Assembly: GCA_017555205.1 (NCBI GenBank)
Contig: JAFZGW010000013.1
Location: forward strand, 360,289 to 424,288
Source of the DNA: Akkermansia sp.
GTDB taxonomy: Bacteria; Verrucomicrobiota; Verrucomicrobiia; Verrucomicrobiales; Akkermansiaceae
DNA: 64,000 nucleotides
Direction of reading: 5' to 3'
The stretch's first letter is position 1. Every line of letters starts with the position of its first letter. This document shows, one piece after another, positions 1 to 9,201 of the stretch. Below the pieces are notes generated by a model. The model was not told the DNA's origin and searched no databases. It saw nothing but the letters and a program-made list of their open reading frames with translations. The position numbers were made by a program, and so were the translations under genes.

Positions 1-1
1 T

Positions 2-790
2 CCGCGCAGCGAAGGCCGTTACCGCAAGGTTCGCGGCATCACCGGGCTGTTGTTCTCCCGACTCACCGCCTTAGGTGCTCAGAATAGCAACGATAAAAGC
101 CGTTTCGGTGGCATTGGTGTAAATGAAGACATCATCACCGTAACAGGTAGCATAAAATTCGATGTCCTGGGAGATACCCCCGCTGAACCTCGCGCAGAGT
201 TCCGCGAACTCCTCACCAAAATTGCAGGAGGAAAGCCGGTTGTACTGGCCGCAAGTACACACGCGGGAGAAGAAGCCCTCATAGCCTCAGCTATTCAGCA
301 AGTCGGCGCGTTCCCGCTTATCGTTCCCCGCCATGCAGAACGCCGGGCAGATGTAGTGAAAGATTTGGTAGCCGCCGGTTTCTCCCCCGTTCTGCGAACC
401 GCCGGCACACTACCCACCCCCCTGCCCGCTAACCTGTGTTATGTGGCTGATACAACAGGCGAACTGCGAGATTGGACAGCGCTGGCAAATGTAGCAGTCA
501 TCGGCAAGAGCTATCTGGCTCGCGGCGGTCAAAACCCGGTGGAAGCCATTGCGGCGCGCGTGCCCGTTGTATTCGGCCCCGACATGACGAACTTCGCCGA
601 CCTGGTGGCCCTGTTGAAAGCAGAAAACAGCGTATGGCAGTGCGAGCAGGAGCAATTGGCAGACACTCTCAAAGAGATTCTCACGAACTCCACTGAGGCC
701 GCTGACAGATGCGAGCGCGCGTTCAATGCGCTGAGTGTGCACTCCGGAGCGACCGAAAGAAGCGTGCGCCTCGTCGAAACTCAATATTAA
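2..790 (+). CDS. waaA: Kdo transferase, C-terminal part (cut by window start)
   Basis: 3-deoxy-D-manno-octulosonic acid (Kdo) transferase, which adds Kdo to lipid A at the inner membrane. The reading frame is open from the first bases, so the N-terminal half lies outside the window; 262 residues are visible. The segment holds the family's C-terminal GT-B features: VTGSIKFD, the LAASTHAGEE motif after the linker, IVPRHAERR, and the nucleotide-binding stretch NPVEAIAARVPVVFGP followed by F-A-D. The family norm is about 420 residues, so some 160 are missing. A strong hairpin terminator follows at once. It fits with kdsB and the heptose genes further on. Family assignment is by motif; the symbol is confident, the start unknown. 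Confidence 0.9.
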   Translation, partial: PRSEGRYRKVRGITGLLFSRLTALGAQNSNDKSRFGGIGVNEDIITVTGSIKFDVLGDTPAEPRAEFRELLTKIAGGKPVVLAASTHAGEEALIASAIQQVGAFPLIVPRHAERRADVVKDLVAAGFSPVLRTAGTLPTPLPANLCYVADTTGELRDWTALANVAVIGKSYLARGGQNPVEAIAARVPVVFGPDMTNFADLVALLKAENSVWQCEQEQLADTLKEILTNSTEAADRCERAFNALSVHSGATERSVRLVETQY

Positions 791-806
791 ACCTCGGCAA
801 CACATA

Positions 807-862
807 ACAACCGCTCTTGTAGACTCGCGTTAGTCATAAACAAGAGCGGTTGTTTCGTTTTT
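807..862 (+). terminator. Intrinsic terminator after waaA
   Basis: A 14-bp inverted repeat (ACAACCGCTCTTGT at 807-820 and its complement at 840-853) is followed by a T-rich run. It ends the waaA transcript. Confidence 0.85.
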
Positions 863-1020
863 ACTGCCATCAAAATCCCCTTTTAACAAAGGGAAAAACA
901 TTTTTGATTTACATCTGATTATCAGCGCATTACAACAACTACACAAACATATCGCAGTCACCCCGAATCAAGTAGGTTTGGTGTATTCATACAATTTTTA
1001 TTCGCTTTGCATTTTCGTGC

Positions 1021-1049
1021 TTGACGGCGAGATACAGTGAGGATAAAAT
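1021..1049 (+). promoter_or_regulatory. Distal sigma70-type promoter of AP2-like gene 1
   Basis: TTGACG (1021-1026), 17 bp, TAAAAT (1044-1049). Predicted transcription start near 1056, giving a leader of roughly 85 bases that reads through the proximal promoter. Confidence 0.6.
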
Positions 1050-1103
1050 GCGGCTGCGAAACTTACGGTTATTGTAAATTTAGGCGACAACAACTAATAA
1101 GTT

Positions 1104-1132
1104 TTGCTAACTAAATTCATATTTCATATACT
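1104..1132 (+). promoter_or_regulatory. Proximal promoter, probably leaderless
   Basis: TTGCTA (1104-1109), 17 bp, TATACT (1127-1132). Only 9 bases separate the -10 hexamer from the ATG at 1142, so transcription should begin at or 2-3 bases before the start codon. Confidence 0.7.
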
Positions 1133-1141
1133 GAAATCGCA

Positions 1142-2080
1142 ATGAACACGCGCCACATCACAAGGTTCACCTACGAGTTCACAAACTTCCAAGGTTGGAG
1201 AGTAGCCATCAATCGGCAGGGAATAGCGCTGGCCCGCTACTTTTCCGACAAGCAGTATGGTGACTCGGAGAAAGCTCTTTCGCAAGCAATCAGCTTTCGA
1301 GATGAAGTGCTAAGGGAATTAAATCTACAACCGAACCGCACACAGGAAATTCTGGCGAGCTATCGTAGCCAGGAAAAGAAATTATATCCTGCCGGTTTAA
1401 AACCCTCTACCACTACCAAGCCCGAGGGCGAACAAAACTCAACGGCGTGCAGCATGCGTAGCAACAAGGTATTGCATAACATCTTACAGCAGTTATGCAA
1501 CAAATTGAAACTCGATACCGCCAGTGTACTCAAGCTTTCATTATACTTATTTGCTATACAATACGGAACGGTAAGCGAAGCAAAAACAGAGCCTCCAGGA
1601 ATGCCGAGAATCGAAACTGTCGATGATAGCACTCCCGAGCGGGAACACGCACACACCTTATATGAAATCATCAACCATCTCGAGTTCATAGGCCGCCAGG
1701 TCGGCATGCCCGGCTTTGAAGAATTCGCCACCGGACACGCACCAAGCACAGAGCCCCTTCCTACGGTTCCCCCGCCGGCCTCACCTCCCACCGCTCCACA
1801 AACAGCTGAGCACAATACAAGCCCCCCACAAGCGCTTTCTCCGCAAACATCCGACACAACACCACCTCCCACCTCCGATTCGCCGGTCACCTCTACTCAA
1901 TCACCGCCCACCCTTACCCCGGCAACGTCAACGCATTCCCCGCACTTACCTGTTCTCAATCATAGAGAATTGATTTACTTCCCCTACTCTACAACACCGC
2001 CCAACACTCGGCCACGCGCACTTAAGCGCAACATTAACCGCGACGACCTAAATTTTGTTCCGCCAACGGGTGCCATGTGA
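1142..2080 (+). CDS. AP2-like DNA-binding domain protein with Pro/Thr-rich tail (paralog 1)
   Basis: A 312-residue protein of unknown function. Residues 1-65 form a small domain shared with two other genes here (9202-9492 and 54879-55169): ITRFTYEF, FQGWRVAI, RYFSDKQYG, then a helix ending in RDEVL. Three strands then one helix, with Gly-Trp-Arg in strand 1, recalls the plant AP2/ERF fold; the arm-binding domain of tyrosine recombinases is an alternative. A helical middle (about 105-190) follows, then a Pro/Thr/Ser-rich disordered stretch (about 195-285) and a basic end. The start is supported by the promoter 9 bases upstream and by paralog alignment. No signal peptide is visible, so cytoplasmic DNA binding is inferred, not shown. 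Confidence 0.7.
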   Translation: MNTRHITRFTYEFTNFQGWRVAINRQGIALARYFSDKQYGDSEKALSQAISFRDEVLRELNLQPNRTQEILASYRSQEKKLYPAGLKPSTTTKPEGEQNSTACSMRSNKVLHNILQQLCNKLKLDTASVLKLSLYLFAIQYGTVSEAKTEPPGMPRIETVDDSTPEREHAHTLYEIINHLEFIGRQVGMPGFEEFATGHAPSTEPLPTVPPPASPPTAPQTAEHNTSPPQALSPQTSDTTPPPTSDSPVTSTQSPPTLTPATSTHSPHLPVLNHRELIYFPYSTTPPNTRPRALKRNINRDDLNFVPPTGAM

Positions 2081-2265
2081 GGTACCGCCAGTCGCACACA
2101 AGCTCAATGATTTTTGTATATTGATGCGTTTTTGATTACGCAAACTCTCTATCTGAGTCTCGTTAATTGAGCCCATCGGGTGCAGCCCGTCACTAAATCA
2201 CATCCTTGCGCACAGTTGCACAGCTGTGTACCGGCTCTTTAGTGCCCGCTCACTCCACTACCCAC

Positions 2266-2306
2266 CCACCGGAGATTGCTCACCAATCTCCGGTGGTAAT
2301 ATTTTT
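2266..2306 (+). terminator. Intrinsic terminator of AP2-like gene 1
   Basis: A perfect 13-bp inverted repeat (CCACCGGAGATTG at 2266-2278 and complement at 2284-2296) with a 5-base loop, followed by TAATATTTTT. Confidence 0.8.
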
Positions 2307-2360
2307 CAGCTCTAATTTTTTTCTCAAATAAAAAACATACCTATATTATAGACTTTTCAC

Positions 2361-2389
2361 TTGACACCCCGAATTAAAAATGTTATTGA
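2361..2389 (+). promoter_or_regulatory. Promoter, probably leaderless
   Basis: TTGACA (2361-2366), 17 bp, TATTGA (2384-2389), with the ATG at 2399 only 9 bases beyond the -10 hexamer. Confidence 0.6.
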
Positions 2390-2398
2390 AGAAGATGT

Positions 2399-3616
2399 AT
2401 GAAGAGACCATACTCGTCGATAGTTCGGACATTGACTGTATTAAGCATGTGCATGGGTGGCCCGTTGGCTGCTCTTGACGTTAACAATACAGGGAACGAT
2501 GTGTTTGACTTATACTTCTTCGGCAACGGAGAAAACGGATTGTTTGGCACGACAACCGGAATTTCGTGGCAAGATGAGCCCAGAAAAACAACCGGCAACG
2601 TGAAAGACAGCTCCACCTACTACTGGTCGGATGATTTGAAACAAGCCATGCTTAATGCAGTTAACACATGGACATCGGCCATAGCAACCCCGTATGATAC
2701 GGAGAAACATGACCGCAAGCTCCGCATAGGTTTTTTCTTGGATGACGGCAGCACGGCTGGCGGGTACATGCAGACCGGAATGGCCGGGTATGCAGCCTAT
2801 CAAACCGTTTCAACCAATGACGAAGAAAAATACGGAACATCAGCGAACAGCTATACCGTCGCCGAATGGGCATGGCGAGATAATAACGAAACAGATTACC
2901 TTGCCCCTCCTTCAAATATGGCAAGCGGCACCTATTGGGAAACCGACGTACTGAGTGACGAATGGAATAGTATTGACATTGCAATCGTGCTTAATCCCGT
3001 TGTCAGCACAGAGTATGGCTTCGATGCGTATGGAAACTTTTACTACAATCAGACCGCTCGTACAATTGAAGAAATGCAAAATGTTGCCACTCACGAGATT
3101 GGCCACGGCATGGGTATGAATTCAAAGCTGTACAAAGCCGGCGGTACCCTCAGCGGCATGGTAACTACGTGGGATAGTTTGTTAACCCTTGATGGCGCAA
3201 ACATTGTGACAGTCACAAATGGGCAGGCTGAACCGACATTCGAAACCCTCACAGCACTTCACAATGCAGCCTGGGAGGTAGGTGAAGGCAAGGATCCCAC
3301 CAAATCCGACAGCTATACAGGCGATGAGATTCAATATGACCCTGACCGCCGTTTAAGCCTGAACGGAGAAGTAGGTGTACACATTGCCGCTTTGCTGCTG
3401 GAAGGTGATACATTGGTGCATATTTCAGCCGAAGACGGCTCGAACGTACTTGGGCCGGGTGGCCGCATGAACTCAGAGTTTTCAGAAAGCGATTTGCGCG
3501 CCCTGGAACTGCTGGGCTGGAGCGTGCGCCGTAATGATAGCATACCCGAACCCACAAGCGGTGCACTTTGCATGCTGGGGCTCTCGGCTCTGGCCATGCG
3601 CCGCCGCCGCCATTAA
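2399..3616 (+). CDS. Secreted zincin-type metalloprotease with PEP-CTERM anchor
   Basis: A 405-residue exported protein. A signal peptide ends near residue 25 (LAAL), and the C-terminus carries a PEP-CTERM sorting tag: PEPTSGAL, a short hydrophobic helix, then RRRR and a final His. Around residue 232 lies HEIGHGMGM, an HExGHxxGM variant of the zincin metalloprotease motif (two metal-binding His and the catalytic Glu, third His replaced by the matrixin-like HGMGM arrangement). The rest has no family I can name, and substrates are unknown. PEP-CTERM proteins are processed by exosortase at the inner membrane and sent to the cell surface or matrix. It has its own promoter and terminator, so it is monocistronic. 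Protease activity is inferred from the motif. Confidence 0.75.
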   Translation: MKRPYSSIVRTLTVLSMCMGGPLAALDVNNTGNDVFDLYFFGNGENGLFGTTTGISWQDEPRKTTGNVKDSSTYYWSDDLKQAMLNAVNTWTSAIATPYDTEKHDRKLRIGFFLDDGSTAGGYMQTGMAGYAAYQTVSTNDEEKYGTSANSYTVAEWAWRDNNETDYLAPPSNMASGTYWETDVLSDEWNSIDIAIVLNPVVSTEYGFDAYGNFYYNQTARTIEEMQNVATHEIGHGMGMNSKLYKAGGTLSGMVTTWDSLLTLDGANIVTVTNGQAEPTFETLTALHNAAWEVGEGKDPTKSDSYTGDEIQYDPDRRLSLNGEVGVHIAALLLEGDTLVHISAEDGSNVLGPGGRMNSEFSESDLRALELLGWSVRRNDSIPEPTSGALCMLGLSALAMRRRRH

Positions 3617-3635
3617 CTCGTTTTTTCCAAAACAC

Positions 3636-3672
3636 AAAAACACGGGGAGGAAAATCCGCCCCGTGTTTTTTT
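3636..3672 (+). terminator. Terminator between convergent genes
   Basis: AAAAACACGGGG (3636-3647) pairs with CCCCGTGTTTTT, followed by more T. The A-tract on the left makes it usable in both directions, for the protease gene and for glgB. Confidence 0.85.
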
Positions 3673-3690
3673 ATGCCGGATGGGAGAACA

Positions 3691-5712
3691 TCAGAAGTTC
3701 GCCCCACCACGGTATGCGCGAGCCAGTACGGTAACAGTTCTGGGCAACAAATAAAGTGAAAGTTGTTGGATTTTGTCGGTAAAATGATTAACCGTATGGT
3801 CCTGCCTATCCAAACCGCCGAAAGTTGAAGAGTCGGAATCAAGCACCACCTTCCATTCACCATGAGCGGGAGCCGGGAGTTTGTAATCGGGTATGGCTTG
3901 TGTGCCGTTCCAATTGAAAACAAAGATTAACCCGGCGCGCTCAAAGGCCATCACTTGGTTCTTTTCGTCCATGTTAAGCGGTCGAGCAGGCGCAGCAGAG
4001 AGCAAATCCGTACGCTTAGCCAGCTCAAGCATGGCGCGGTCAAAGGCATTCAGGTGCCTATAGCGCAGCAGCTTGTTGTCGACCAATGACCACTGGCGGC
4101 GGCAATACTTGTATGAGTTCCCATTTCCCTCTCGCGGGAAATCAATCCACTCCGGGTGACCGAATTCATTACCCATGAAGTTGAGCCAACCTTCACCACC
4201 TGCGGCAAGTGTTGCCAAGCGAATCATCTTGTGAAGGGCTATACCGCGATCAATGTCCAAACTGGGTAAGTCGCAGCTCATGTGAGTATACATTTCAGCA
4301 TCCATCAGGCGGAATGCAATAGTTTTATCGCCCACCAATGCCTGGTCGTGACTTTCAGCATAGGCTATATTAGCTTCGCCATAGCGGCGATTAATAAGCG
4401 TGTACCATATATCGCCCACACTCCAATCTTCATCTTTTTTCTCTTTGAGCAACTTAATCCAGTAATCCGGTAAGCCCATTGCCAATCGGTGCGTAAAACC
4501 GAAACCACCTTCATCTACAGGGCGGCACAATCCGGGCATGCCTGACATATCTTCCGCGATGGCGAACGCGCCGGGGCGCACCTGTTGTACAATGGCTGCT
4601 GCGAGCTGCAAGTATACCACGGCATCTATATTCACCTGCGTGTTGAAGTAGCACCCTAAATCCGTAAACGGCTCATGGCCATGGTGCAAATAGAGCATGC
4701 TGGTCACACCATCGAAGCGGAAACCATCGAAATGGAACTCCTGCAACCACCAGCGCAGGTTACTGAGCAGGAACTCTATCACCTCCGTACGCCCATAATC
4801 GAACAAACAACTATCCCAATCGGGGTGGAAGGCATCCCGTTTACCAGCATTGAAATACTGACCACCGGAGCCATCAAAGTTATTCAGACCTTCGGCTACA
4901 TTTTTTACAGCGTGCGAGTGTACCACATCCAGTAGAACAGCAATACCGAGCCCATGCGCAGTATCTATGAGATATTTCAAATCTTCCGGAGTGCCGAAAC
5001 GATTACAAGGAGCAAAGAAAGACGACACATGGTAGCCGAACGAACCATAGTACGGGTGCTCTTGTATAGCCATCAACTGCACTACATTGTAGCCTAATTC
5101 GGCCACACGCGGCAGCACATTGTCTGCAAACTCCCGGTAGCTGTGCACGCGTTCCTCTTCCCCTGCCATGCCGATGTGTGCCTCGTAAATAAACGGCACC
5201 TTCACATTCGCAGGGTTCCAGCGGGTATTGCGCCACTTATAGGGTTGCTCCGGCGCCCAGATTACGCCACTGTAATCAAATGTGGCAGGGTCTTGGTATG
5301 TATAGCGAATCCATGCCGGTATTCGATCGCGCCCAACATTATCCGCCCCCACTACATGTACTTTTACCCGACTGCCGTGCGGCAATGACCCCGCCGGTAA
5401 CCGGAGCTCCCATACGCCGTCTCGACCGGGCTGCATGGGATGAGACGAGCGATTCCAACCATTAAAATCACCGATAAGATACAACGCACGAGCTCCGGGA
5501 GCCCACTCGCGGTACATCCATTCGCCACTCGTGGGGTCTTGGTTGAACCCCATGCGCGTAAATCCGTTCGCGCACTCCATCAGTGAGCCATAGCGCCTGC
5601 ACAGGCTCTCCACTCGGCCGTCGTATAGCCGCATGCGGCCTTTAATTTCGCGCTCATAAGGTGCCAGCCATCCGTCTGCCAGTACCAACCCGGGTATAGG
5701 TGCTCTTCTCAT
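3691..5712 (-). CDS. glgB: 1,4-alpha-glucan branching enzyme, GH13_8 (eukaryote-like) type
   Basis: Makes the alpha-1,6 branches of glycogen in the cytoplasm. 673 residues: an N-terminal CBM48 module (about 60-165), the GH13 barrel (about 175-540) and a C-terminal all-beta domain. The catalytic triad is visible: nucleophile Asp334 (FRFDG), acid/base Glu387 (AEDMSG) and Asp456 (ESHDQ). The motifs AIQEHPYYGSFGYHV, VLLDVVHSHA and GVTSMLY are those of the GBE1/GH13_8 branch rather than E. coli GlgB. Start chosen because a -10 box lies 8 bases upstream of this ATG. It works with the phosphorylase at 9980, phosphoglucomutase at 18108 and Pgi at 27484, all in separate transcripts nearby. Confidence 0.95.
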   Translation of the reverse strand: MRRAPIPGLVLADGWLAPYEREIKGRMRLYDGRVESLCRRYGSLMECANGFTRMGFNQDPTSGEWMYREWAPGARALYLIGDFNGWNRSSHPMQPGRDGVWELRLPAGSLPHGSRVKVHVVGADNVGRDRIPAWIRYTYQDPATFDYSGVIWAPEQPYKWRNTRWNPANVKVPFIYEAHIGMAGEEERVHSYREFADNVLPRVAELGYNVVQLMAIQEHPYYGSFGYHVSSFFAPCNRFGTPEDLKYLIDTAHGLGIAVLLDVVHSHAVKNVAEGLNNFDGSGGQYFNAGKRDAFHPDWDSCLFDYGRTEVIEFLLSNLRWWLQEFHFDGFRFDGVTSMLYLHHGHEPFTDLGCYFNTQVNIDAVVYLQLAAAIVQQVRPGAFAIAEDMSGMPGLCRPVDEGGFGFTHRLAMGLPDYWIKLLKEKKDEDWSVGDIWYTLINRRYGEANIAYAESHDQALVGDKTIAFRLMDAEMYTHMSCDLPSLDIDRGIALHKMIRLATLAAGGEGWLNFMGNEFGHPEWIDFPREGNGNSYKYCRRQWSLVDNKLLRYRHLNAFDRAMLELAKRTDLLSAAPARPLNMDEKNQVMAFERAGLIFVFNWNGTQAIPDYKLPAPAHGEWKVVLDSDSSTFGGLDRQDHTVNHFTDKIQQLSLYLLPRTVTVLARAYRGGANF

Positions 5713-5720
5713 CGCCTTTC

Positions 5721-5749
5721 ATTCTACTATTTTTCACACTTTCTTGCAA
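5721..5749 (-). promoter_or_regulatory. glgB promoter, probably leaderless
   Basis: On the minus strand TTGCAA (5749-5744), 17 bp, TAGAAT (5726-5721), then 8 bases to the ATG at 5712. Confidence 0.7.
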
Positions 5750-5829
5750 GTTTTTAGTCAAATCTATGTAATTTGTGCCGATTTTTTACAAAAAAATTAC
5801 CTATTTTTAGAATTATTCTAATTTTCCTG

Positions 5830-5858
5830 TTGACAAATCCCTACGAAAGTGATATATT
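5830..5858 (+). promoter_or_regulatory. Rubrerythrin promoter (consensus sigma70)
   Basis: TTGACA (5830-5835), 17 bp, TATATT (5853-5858). Start predicted near 5865, leaving a leader of about 55 bases made almost only of A and C, without a Shine-Dalgarno sequence. Confidence 0.8.
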
Positions 5859-5920
5859 TTCGTTGTACCCGCCAACGGGACAACACAGAACACAGACAAC
5901 ACAAACAAACATACACGAAT

Positions 5921-6466
5921 ATGAAAAAGTACCAGTGCACTATCTGCGGTGAAGTAGTAGAGAGCGAGACAATGCCCGAAGTATGCCCTGTATGCGGCGT
6001 AGACACCTTCATTGAAATCGAAGAAGGGGCAGAAAAAGTATATGCAGATGAACACCGAGTAGGTGTAGCCAAGGGGCTGGATCCCGAAGTAGTGCAGGGT
6101 CTGCGAGATAATTTTACCGGCGAGTGCTGCGAAGTGGGCATGTACCTTGCCATGAGCCGCCAGGCAGAGCGCGAGGGTTACCCCGAGGTAGCGGAAGCCT
6201 TCCGCCGCTATGCTTTCGAAGAAGCCGAGCACGCTGCAAAGTTTGCCGAGCTACTGGGGGAAGTACTGACCGACAGCACGGAAAAGAACGTAAGAATGCG
6301 AGCTGAGGCTGAGTTTGGAGCCTGCAACGGCAAGCTGATGATTGCCAAACGCGCCAAGGAATTGGGCTACGATGCGGTGCACGACACCGTACACGAGATG
6401 TGCAAGGATGAAGCACGTCACGGCAAGGGCTTCGACGGCCTGCTCAAGCGTTATTTCTCTAAGTAA
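5921..6466 (+). CDS. Reverse rubrerythrin (NADH-linked peroxidase type)
   Basis: A 181-residue non-haem di-iron peroxide-scavenging protein of the cytoplasm. The rubredoxin-like Fe(Cys)4 domain is N-terminal (CTIC at residues 5-8, CPVC near 23-26) and the ferritin-like four-helix domain follows, with Glu/His ligand motifs EEAEH and DEARH; this order is the reverse of classical rubrerythrin. It takes electrons from NAD(P)H via rubredoxin reductases in studied relatives. An upstream in-frame GTG at 5849 lies inside the promoter, so the ATG at 5921 is the start. A peroxide-defence role suits an anaerobe. Monocistronic, with its own consensus promoter. Confidence 0.92.
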   Translation: MKKYQCTICGEVVESETMPEVCPVCGVDTFIEIEEGAEKVYADEHRVGVAKGLDPEVVQGLRDNFTGECCEVGMYLAMSRQAEREGYPEVAEAFRRYAFEEAEHAAKFAELLGEVLTDSTEKNVRMRAEAEFGACNGKLMIAKRAKELGYDAVHDTVHEMCKDEARHGKGFDGLLKRYFSK

Positions 6467-6488
6467 TAAAACAATAACCACTGCGTAC

Positions 6489-6519
6489 GCCCCCCGGGAG
6501 CGAATAACTCCCGGGGGTA
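6489..6519. terminator. Hairpin between convergent genes
   Basis: CCCCCGGGAG (6491-6500) pairs with CTCCCGGGGG (6508-6517). No long T-run on either side, so termination is likely but not certain. Confidence 0.5.
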
Positions 6520-6528
6520 AACGTTTGT

Positions 6529-7641
6529 TCAGGGCTGAATATTAAGGCGTGCTCGCCCCTCTGCCGCCATCAGCGCACGCTGAGTACCGCTGACCACAAC
6601 CGAGTCCGCAGCGGAAAGTTTACCCGTGACTACCACATAACCGCCCTGTTGTATGCCTGTGCTCACAGAAACGCTACGCACAGAGGAGTCCGGATTAACA
6701 ACGAGAACAAACTGAGCTCCCTGTATACTGACAATAGCCCCCACCGGCACCATCAAAGCTTGCACCTGCTCCGCCATGCGCACCCGCACCGTCACAAACA
6801 TGCCGGGCCGTAACAATGCAGCCGGATTCGGAGCAAGTGCCTGCATTCGCAGGGAACCGGTGTCCGTATTGAGCGTATTGTCCACCCCCTCAATAGTGGC
6901 CAAATGCTCGTACCGTCTACCGTTGGGCAGCAATAGTTCCACCTGAGCCCCGGGGTGCAACACCCCGCCTTCACCGCCTTGTGCGAGCCAATCATTAGCA
7001 CTAATGCTGAACTGCACCCGTATGGGGTCCACCGAGTTAATCAACACCATGGCACTATTACCGGGGGCAACATAGCTACCCACATCAGCCTGAGCAAAAC
7101 CGGCCAACCCATCTATGGGAGAGCGCAACTCGCAATAGCTCAGGTTAGTACGGGCTTGTGCAGTTGCGGCCTTGGCTGCAGCCAGAGCGGCCTGAGATGC
7201 TTGCAACTGCTGCTGCGCATCGGTAAAGGTCTGCCGAGAAATGGCGCCGGCTTTCACCAAAGGCTCATTGTACGCAAGGTGCTGGGCAGACTCCTGCTCA
7301 TTGGCGAGAGACTGAAGTTCACGCTGCTCAGCCTCTACAAGAGCCTGTTGATACCGAGTCGGCTCGATTTTATAAAGCAATTCACCAGTTTTTACCCGCT
7401 GGCCATTGGTAAACAAACGCTCCGTCACATACCCGCTTACCTGCGGTTCTATTGCTGCACTAACAAGGCCTTGCAGCGCCCCGACCCACTCACGATACTC
7501 CATCACATCCCCCAATTTGGGGTGCTCAACCTTCACCGTATACACCGGCAACTGCGCGGCGGCTGACTGCTGCCCGCCATCCTCGCCACAAGTACAGAGC
7601 AGCAGTGCCGCCGTCGCAGAAATTGTCAATCTACTCCACAT
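6529..7641 (-). CDS. RND-type efflux periplasmic adaptor (membrane fusion protein)
   Basis: A 370-residue adaptor of the HlyD/AcrA family, which bridges an inner-membrane pump and an outer-membrane channel. It starts with a hydrophobic signal ending in two Cys (LLLCTCGE), probably a lipoprotein signal. Family features in order: barrel-sandwich half ([26 protein letters not shown]), a long alpha-helical hairpin rich in Gln/Ala (about 120-190), second barrel half ([11 protein letters not shown]), beta-barrel and membrane-proximal domain. No pump or outer-membrane gene lies beside it. Start set at the ATG at 7641, because the longer frame would put a non-signal stretch in front of the export signal; a weak promoter (TTGAGT, 17 bp, TGTCAT) sits 9 bases upstream. 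Confidence 0.85.
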   Translation of the reverse strand: MWSRLTISATAALLLCTCGEDGGQQSAAAQLPVYTVKVEHPKLGDVMEYREWVGALQGLVSAAIEPQVSGYVTERLFTNGQRVKTGELLYKIEPTRYQQALVEAEQRELQSLANEQESAQHLAYNEPLVKAGAISRQTFTDAQQQLQASQAALAAAKAATAQARTNLSYCELRSPIDGLAGFAQADVGSYVAPGNSAMVLINSVDPIRVQFSISANDWLAQGGEGGVLHPGAQVELLLPNGRRYEHLATIEGVDNTLNTDTGSLRMQALAPNPAALLRPGMFVTVRVRMAEQVQALMVPVGAIVSIQGAQFVLVVNPDSSVRSVSVSTGIQQGGYVVVTGKLSAADSVVVSGTQRALMAAEGRARLNIQP

Positions 7642-7751
7642 CTCGCAGTAATGACACTCACTCTCACCCACTGACTCAAAAACAGCATATATTCCGAAAA
7701 TACAGCTGTTTTTGCACAAGTGAGCAAAGCGGAGCATCACACCCTACGACC

Positions 7752-9137
7752 ATGAAAAAATCCCCCCCAGACAACGATACAGTTAGTATATTCGGCTCAG
7801 CTGATGTTGCTAATCCCCTGCCCACTCAGACATTCCCCGAGCAGGCCATGCGCCCGGAAGACGCCTTCCAGCTCATCAAAGATGAACTGATGCTCGATGG
7901 TAACGCACGCCAGAATTTGGCCACATTCTGCCAAACATGGGACGACTCATTCGTTCACCGCCTGATGGATATCAGCATTTCAAAAAATATGATAGACAAG
8001 GACGAATACCCACAATGTGCGGAAATTGAGCAACGCTGCGTGCGTTTGATTTCCGACTTGTGGAATGTGCCGGCTCAAAATACGCCCATAGGTTGCTCAA
8101 CCATCGGCTCCAGCGAGGCATGCATGCTCGGTGGCATGGCAGCCCTATGGCGGTGGCGCAAAAAGATGGGCAACAAAGCAGCTACGGCAAAACCGAATCT
8201 TGTGTGCGGCCCCGTGCAGATATGCTGGCACAAGTTCTGCCGATATTGGGACGTGGAGATGCGCGAAGTCCCCATGAACGAGGATTCTTACTGCATGACC
8301 GAAAAAGACATGCTGGAGCGAGTGGATGAAAACACCATCTGCGTAGTCCCCACATTCGGTGTAACTTACACCGGACAGTACGAGTTCCCGGAACTCATTT
8401 GCAAAGTGCTCGATAAATTAGCGGCCGATGGCGGCCCCGATGTTGATGTGCACGTGGATGCGGCGAGCGGTGGTTTTTTGGCACCCTTCACCGCACCGGA
8501 AATACCGTTCGATTTCCGGCTCGCTCGCGTCAAATCCATCAGTTCCAGCGGCCACAAATACGGTCTTGCGCCGGTGGGCTGTGGTTGGGTTGTTTGGCGA
8601 GATGTAGCAGAACTGCCCAAAGAACTCACCTTTGCCGTAAATTACCTGGGCGGCAGCGTACCCACCATCGCACTGAACTTCTCGCGCCCGGCCGGTCAGG
8701 TTATATCACAGTATTACACCTTCTGCCGACTGGGGAAAGACGGCTACCGCCGCATACACGAAGCCGCCTACAAAGTGGCAGACTACCTGCACAAAGAGTT
8801 TAAAAAACTCGGTAAGTTTGAGTTTATCGCCACCGGCAACCCGAAAACCGACATTCCGGCAGTCTGCTTCAGTATGAAGAAAGGGTACAACCCCGGCTAC
8901 AACCTCTATGAGCTATCAGACCGCCTGCGCATGCGCGGTTGGCAAGTTCCGGCATTCAGCCTACCGGCCAATGTGGAAGATGTAGTAGTCATGCGCGTGA
9001 TGGTTCGCCGCGGCTTCACCATGGATATGGCTAACCTGCTGATGCAGGATGTAAAACGAGCCATGGATTACCTCACCGAGCATGCCCCTGCCAAGCATAT
9101 GGCGGAAAAAGACGCCATGGTGTTCAAACACACCTGA
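7752..9137 (+). CDS. gadB: Glutamate decarboxylase
   Basis: PLP enzyme converting glutamate and a proton to GABA and CO2; in other bacteria it protects the cytoplasm from acid. 461 residues, close to the 466 of E. coli GadB. The PLP lysine is Lys269 in [16 protein letters not shown] holds the cofactor-ring Asp. The last residues are KHT: the penultimate His matches the His that blocks the active site of E. coli GadB at neutral pH. Start taken at the ATG at 7752, which gives the family length; an in-frame extension back to 7605 would overlap the divergent adaptor gene. No glutamate/GABA antiporter gene (gadC) is adjacent. Confidence 0.95.
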   Translation: MKKSPPDNDTVSIFGSADVANPLPTQTFPEQAMRPEDAFQLIKDELMLDGNARQNLATFCQTWDDSFVHRLMDISISKNMIDKDEYPQCAEIEQRCVRLISDLWNVPAQNTPIGCSTIGSSEACMLGGMAALWRWRKKMGNKAATAKPNLVCGPVQICWHKFCRYWDVEMREVPMNEDSYCMTEKDMLERVDENTICVVPTFGVTYTGQYEFPELICKVLDKLAADGGPDVDVHVDAASGGFLAPFTAPEIPFDFRLARVKSISSSGHKYGLAPVGCGWVVWRDVAELPKELTFAVNYLGGSVPTIALNFSRPAGQVISQYYTFCRLGKDGYRRIHEAAYKVADYLHKEFKKLGKFEFIATGNPKTDIPAVCFSMKKGYNPGYNLYELSDRLRMRGWQVPAFSLPANVEDVVVMRVMVRRGFTMDMANLLMQDVKRAMDYLTEHAPAKHMAEKDAMVFKHT

Positions 9138-9150
9138 CGTCAGTGAAAGC

Positions 9151-9191
9151 CCCCTCTTCACCCGACCCCATGATACCGGGTGAAGAGGGAA
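9151..9191. terminator. Stem-loop between convergent genes
   Basis: CCCTCTTCACCCG (9152-9164) pairs perfectly with CGGGTGAAGAGGG (9177-9189). It separates gadB from the converging AP2-like gene; no clear T-run downstream in either sense. Confidence 0.55.
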
Positions 9192-9201
9192 AAAACAAAC
9201 T

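Larger units (their letters stand above)
791..1141. other. Intergenic region waaA to AP2-like gene 1
   Basis: About 350 bases with no credible gene. It holds the waaA terminator, an AT-rich stretch and two sigma70-like promoters in series (1021-1049 and 1104-1132), both pointing at the AP2-like gene. Nothing else is recognised. Confidence 0.6.
2081..2398. other. Intergenic region with terminator and promoter
   Basis: About 318 bases without a gene: a strong hairpin at 2266-2306, then AT-rich sequence and the promoter of the PEP-CTERM protease gene. The part from 2090 to 2260 shows nothing recognisable. Confidence 0.55.

Noticed and set aside
1048..1077. A nine-codon small open frame after the distal promoter at 1021
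   Set aside because: Its ATG overlaps the -10 box, so it would not be transcribed completely.
5849..5920. In-frame GTG start giving the rubrerythrin a 24-residue N-terminal extension
   Set aside because: The GTG lies inside the -10 region of its own consensus promoter and the added residues are absent from the family.
7605..7751. Extended N-terminus for glutamate decarboxylase
   Set aside because: It overlaps the divergent adaptor gene and does not match the family, which starts near the ATG at 7752.
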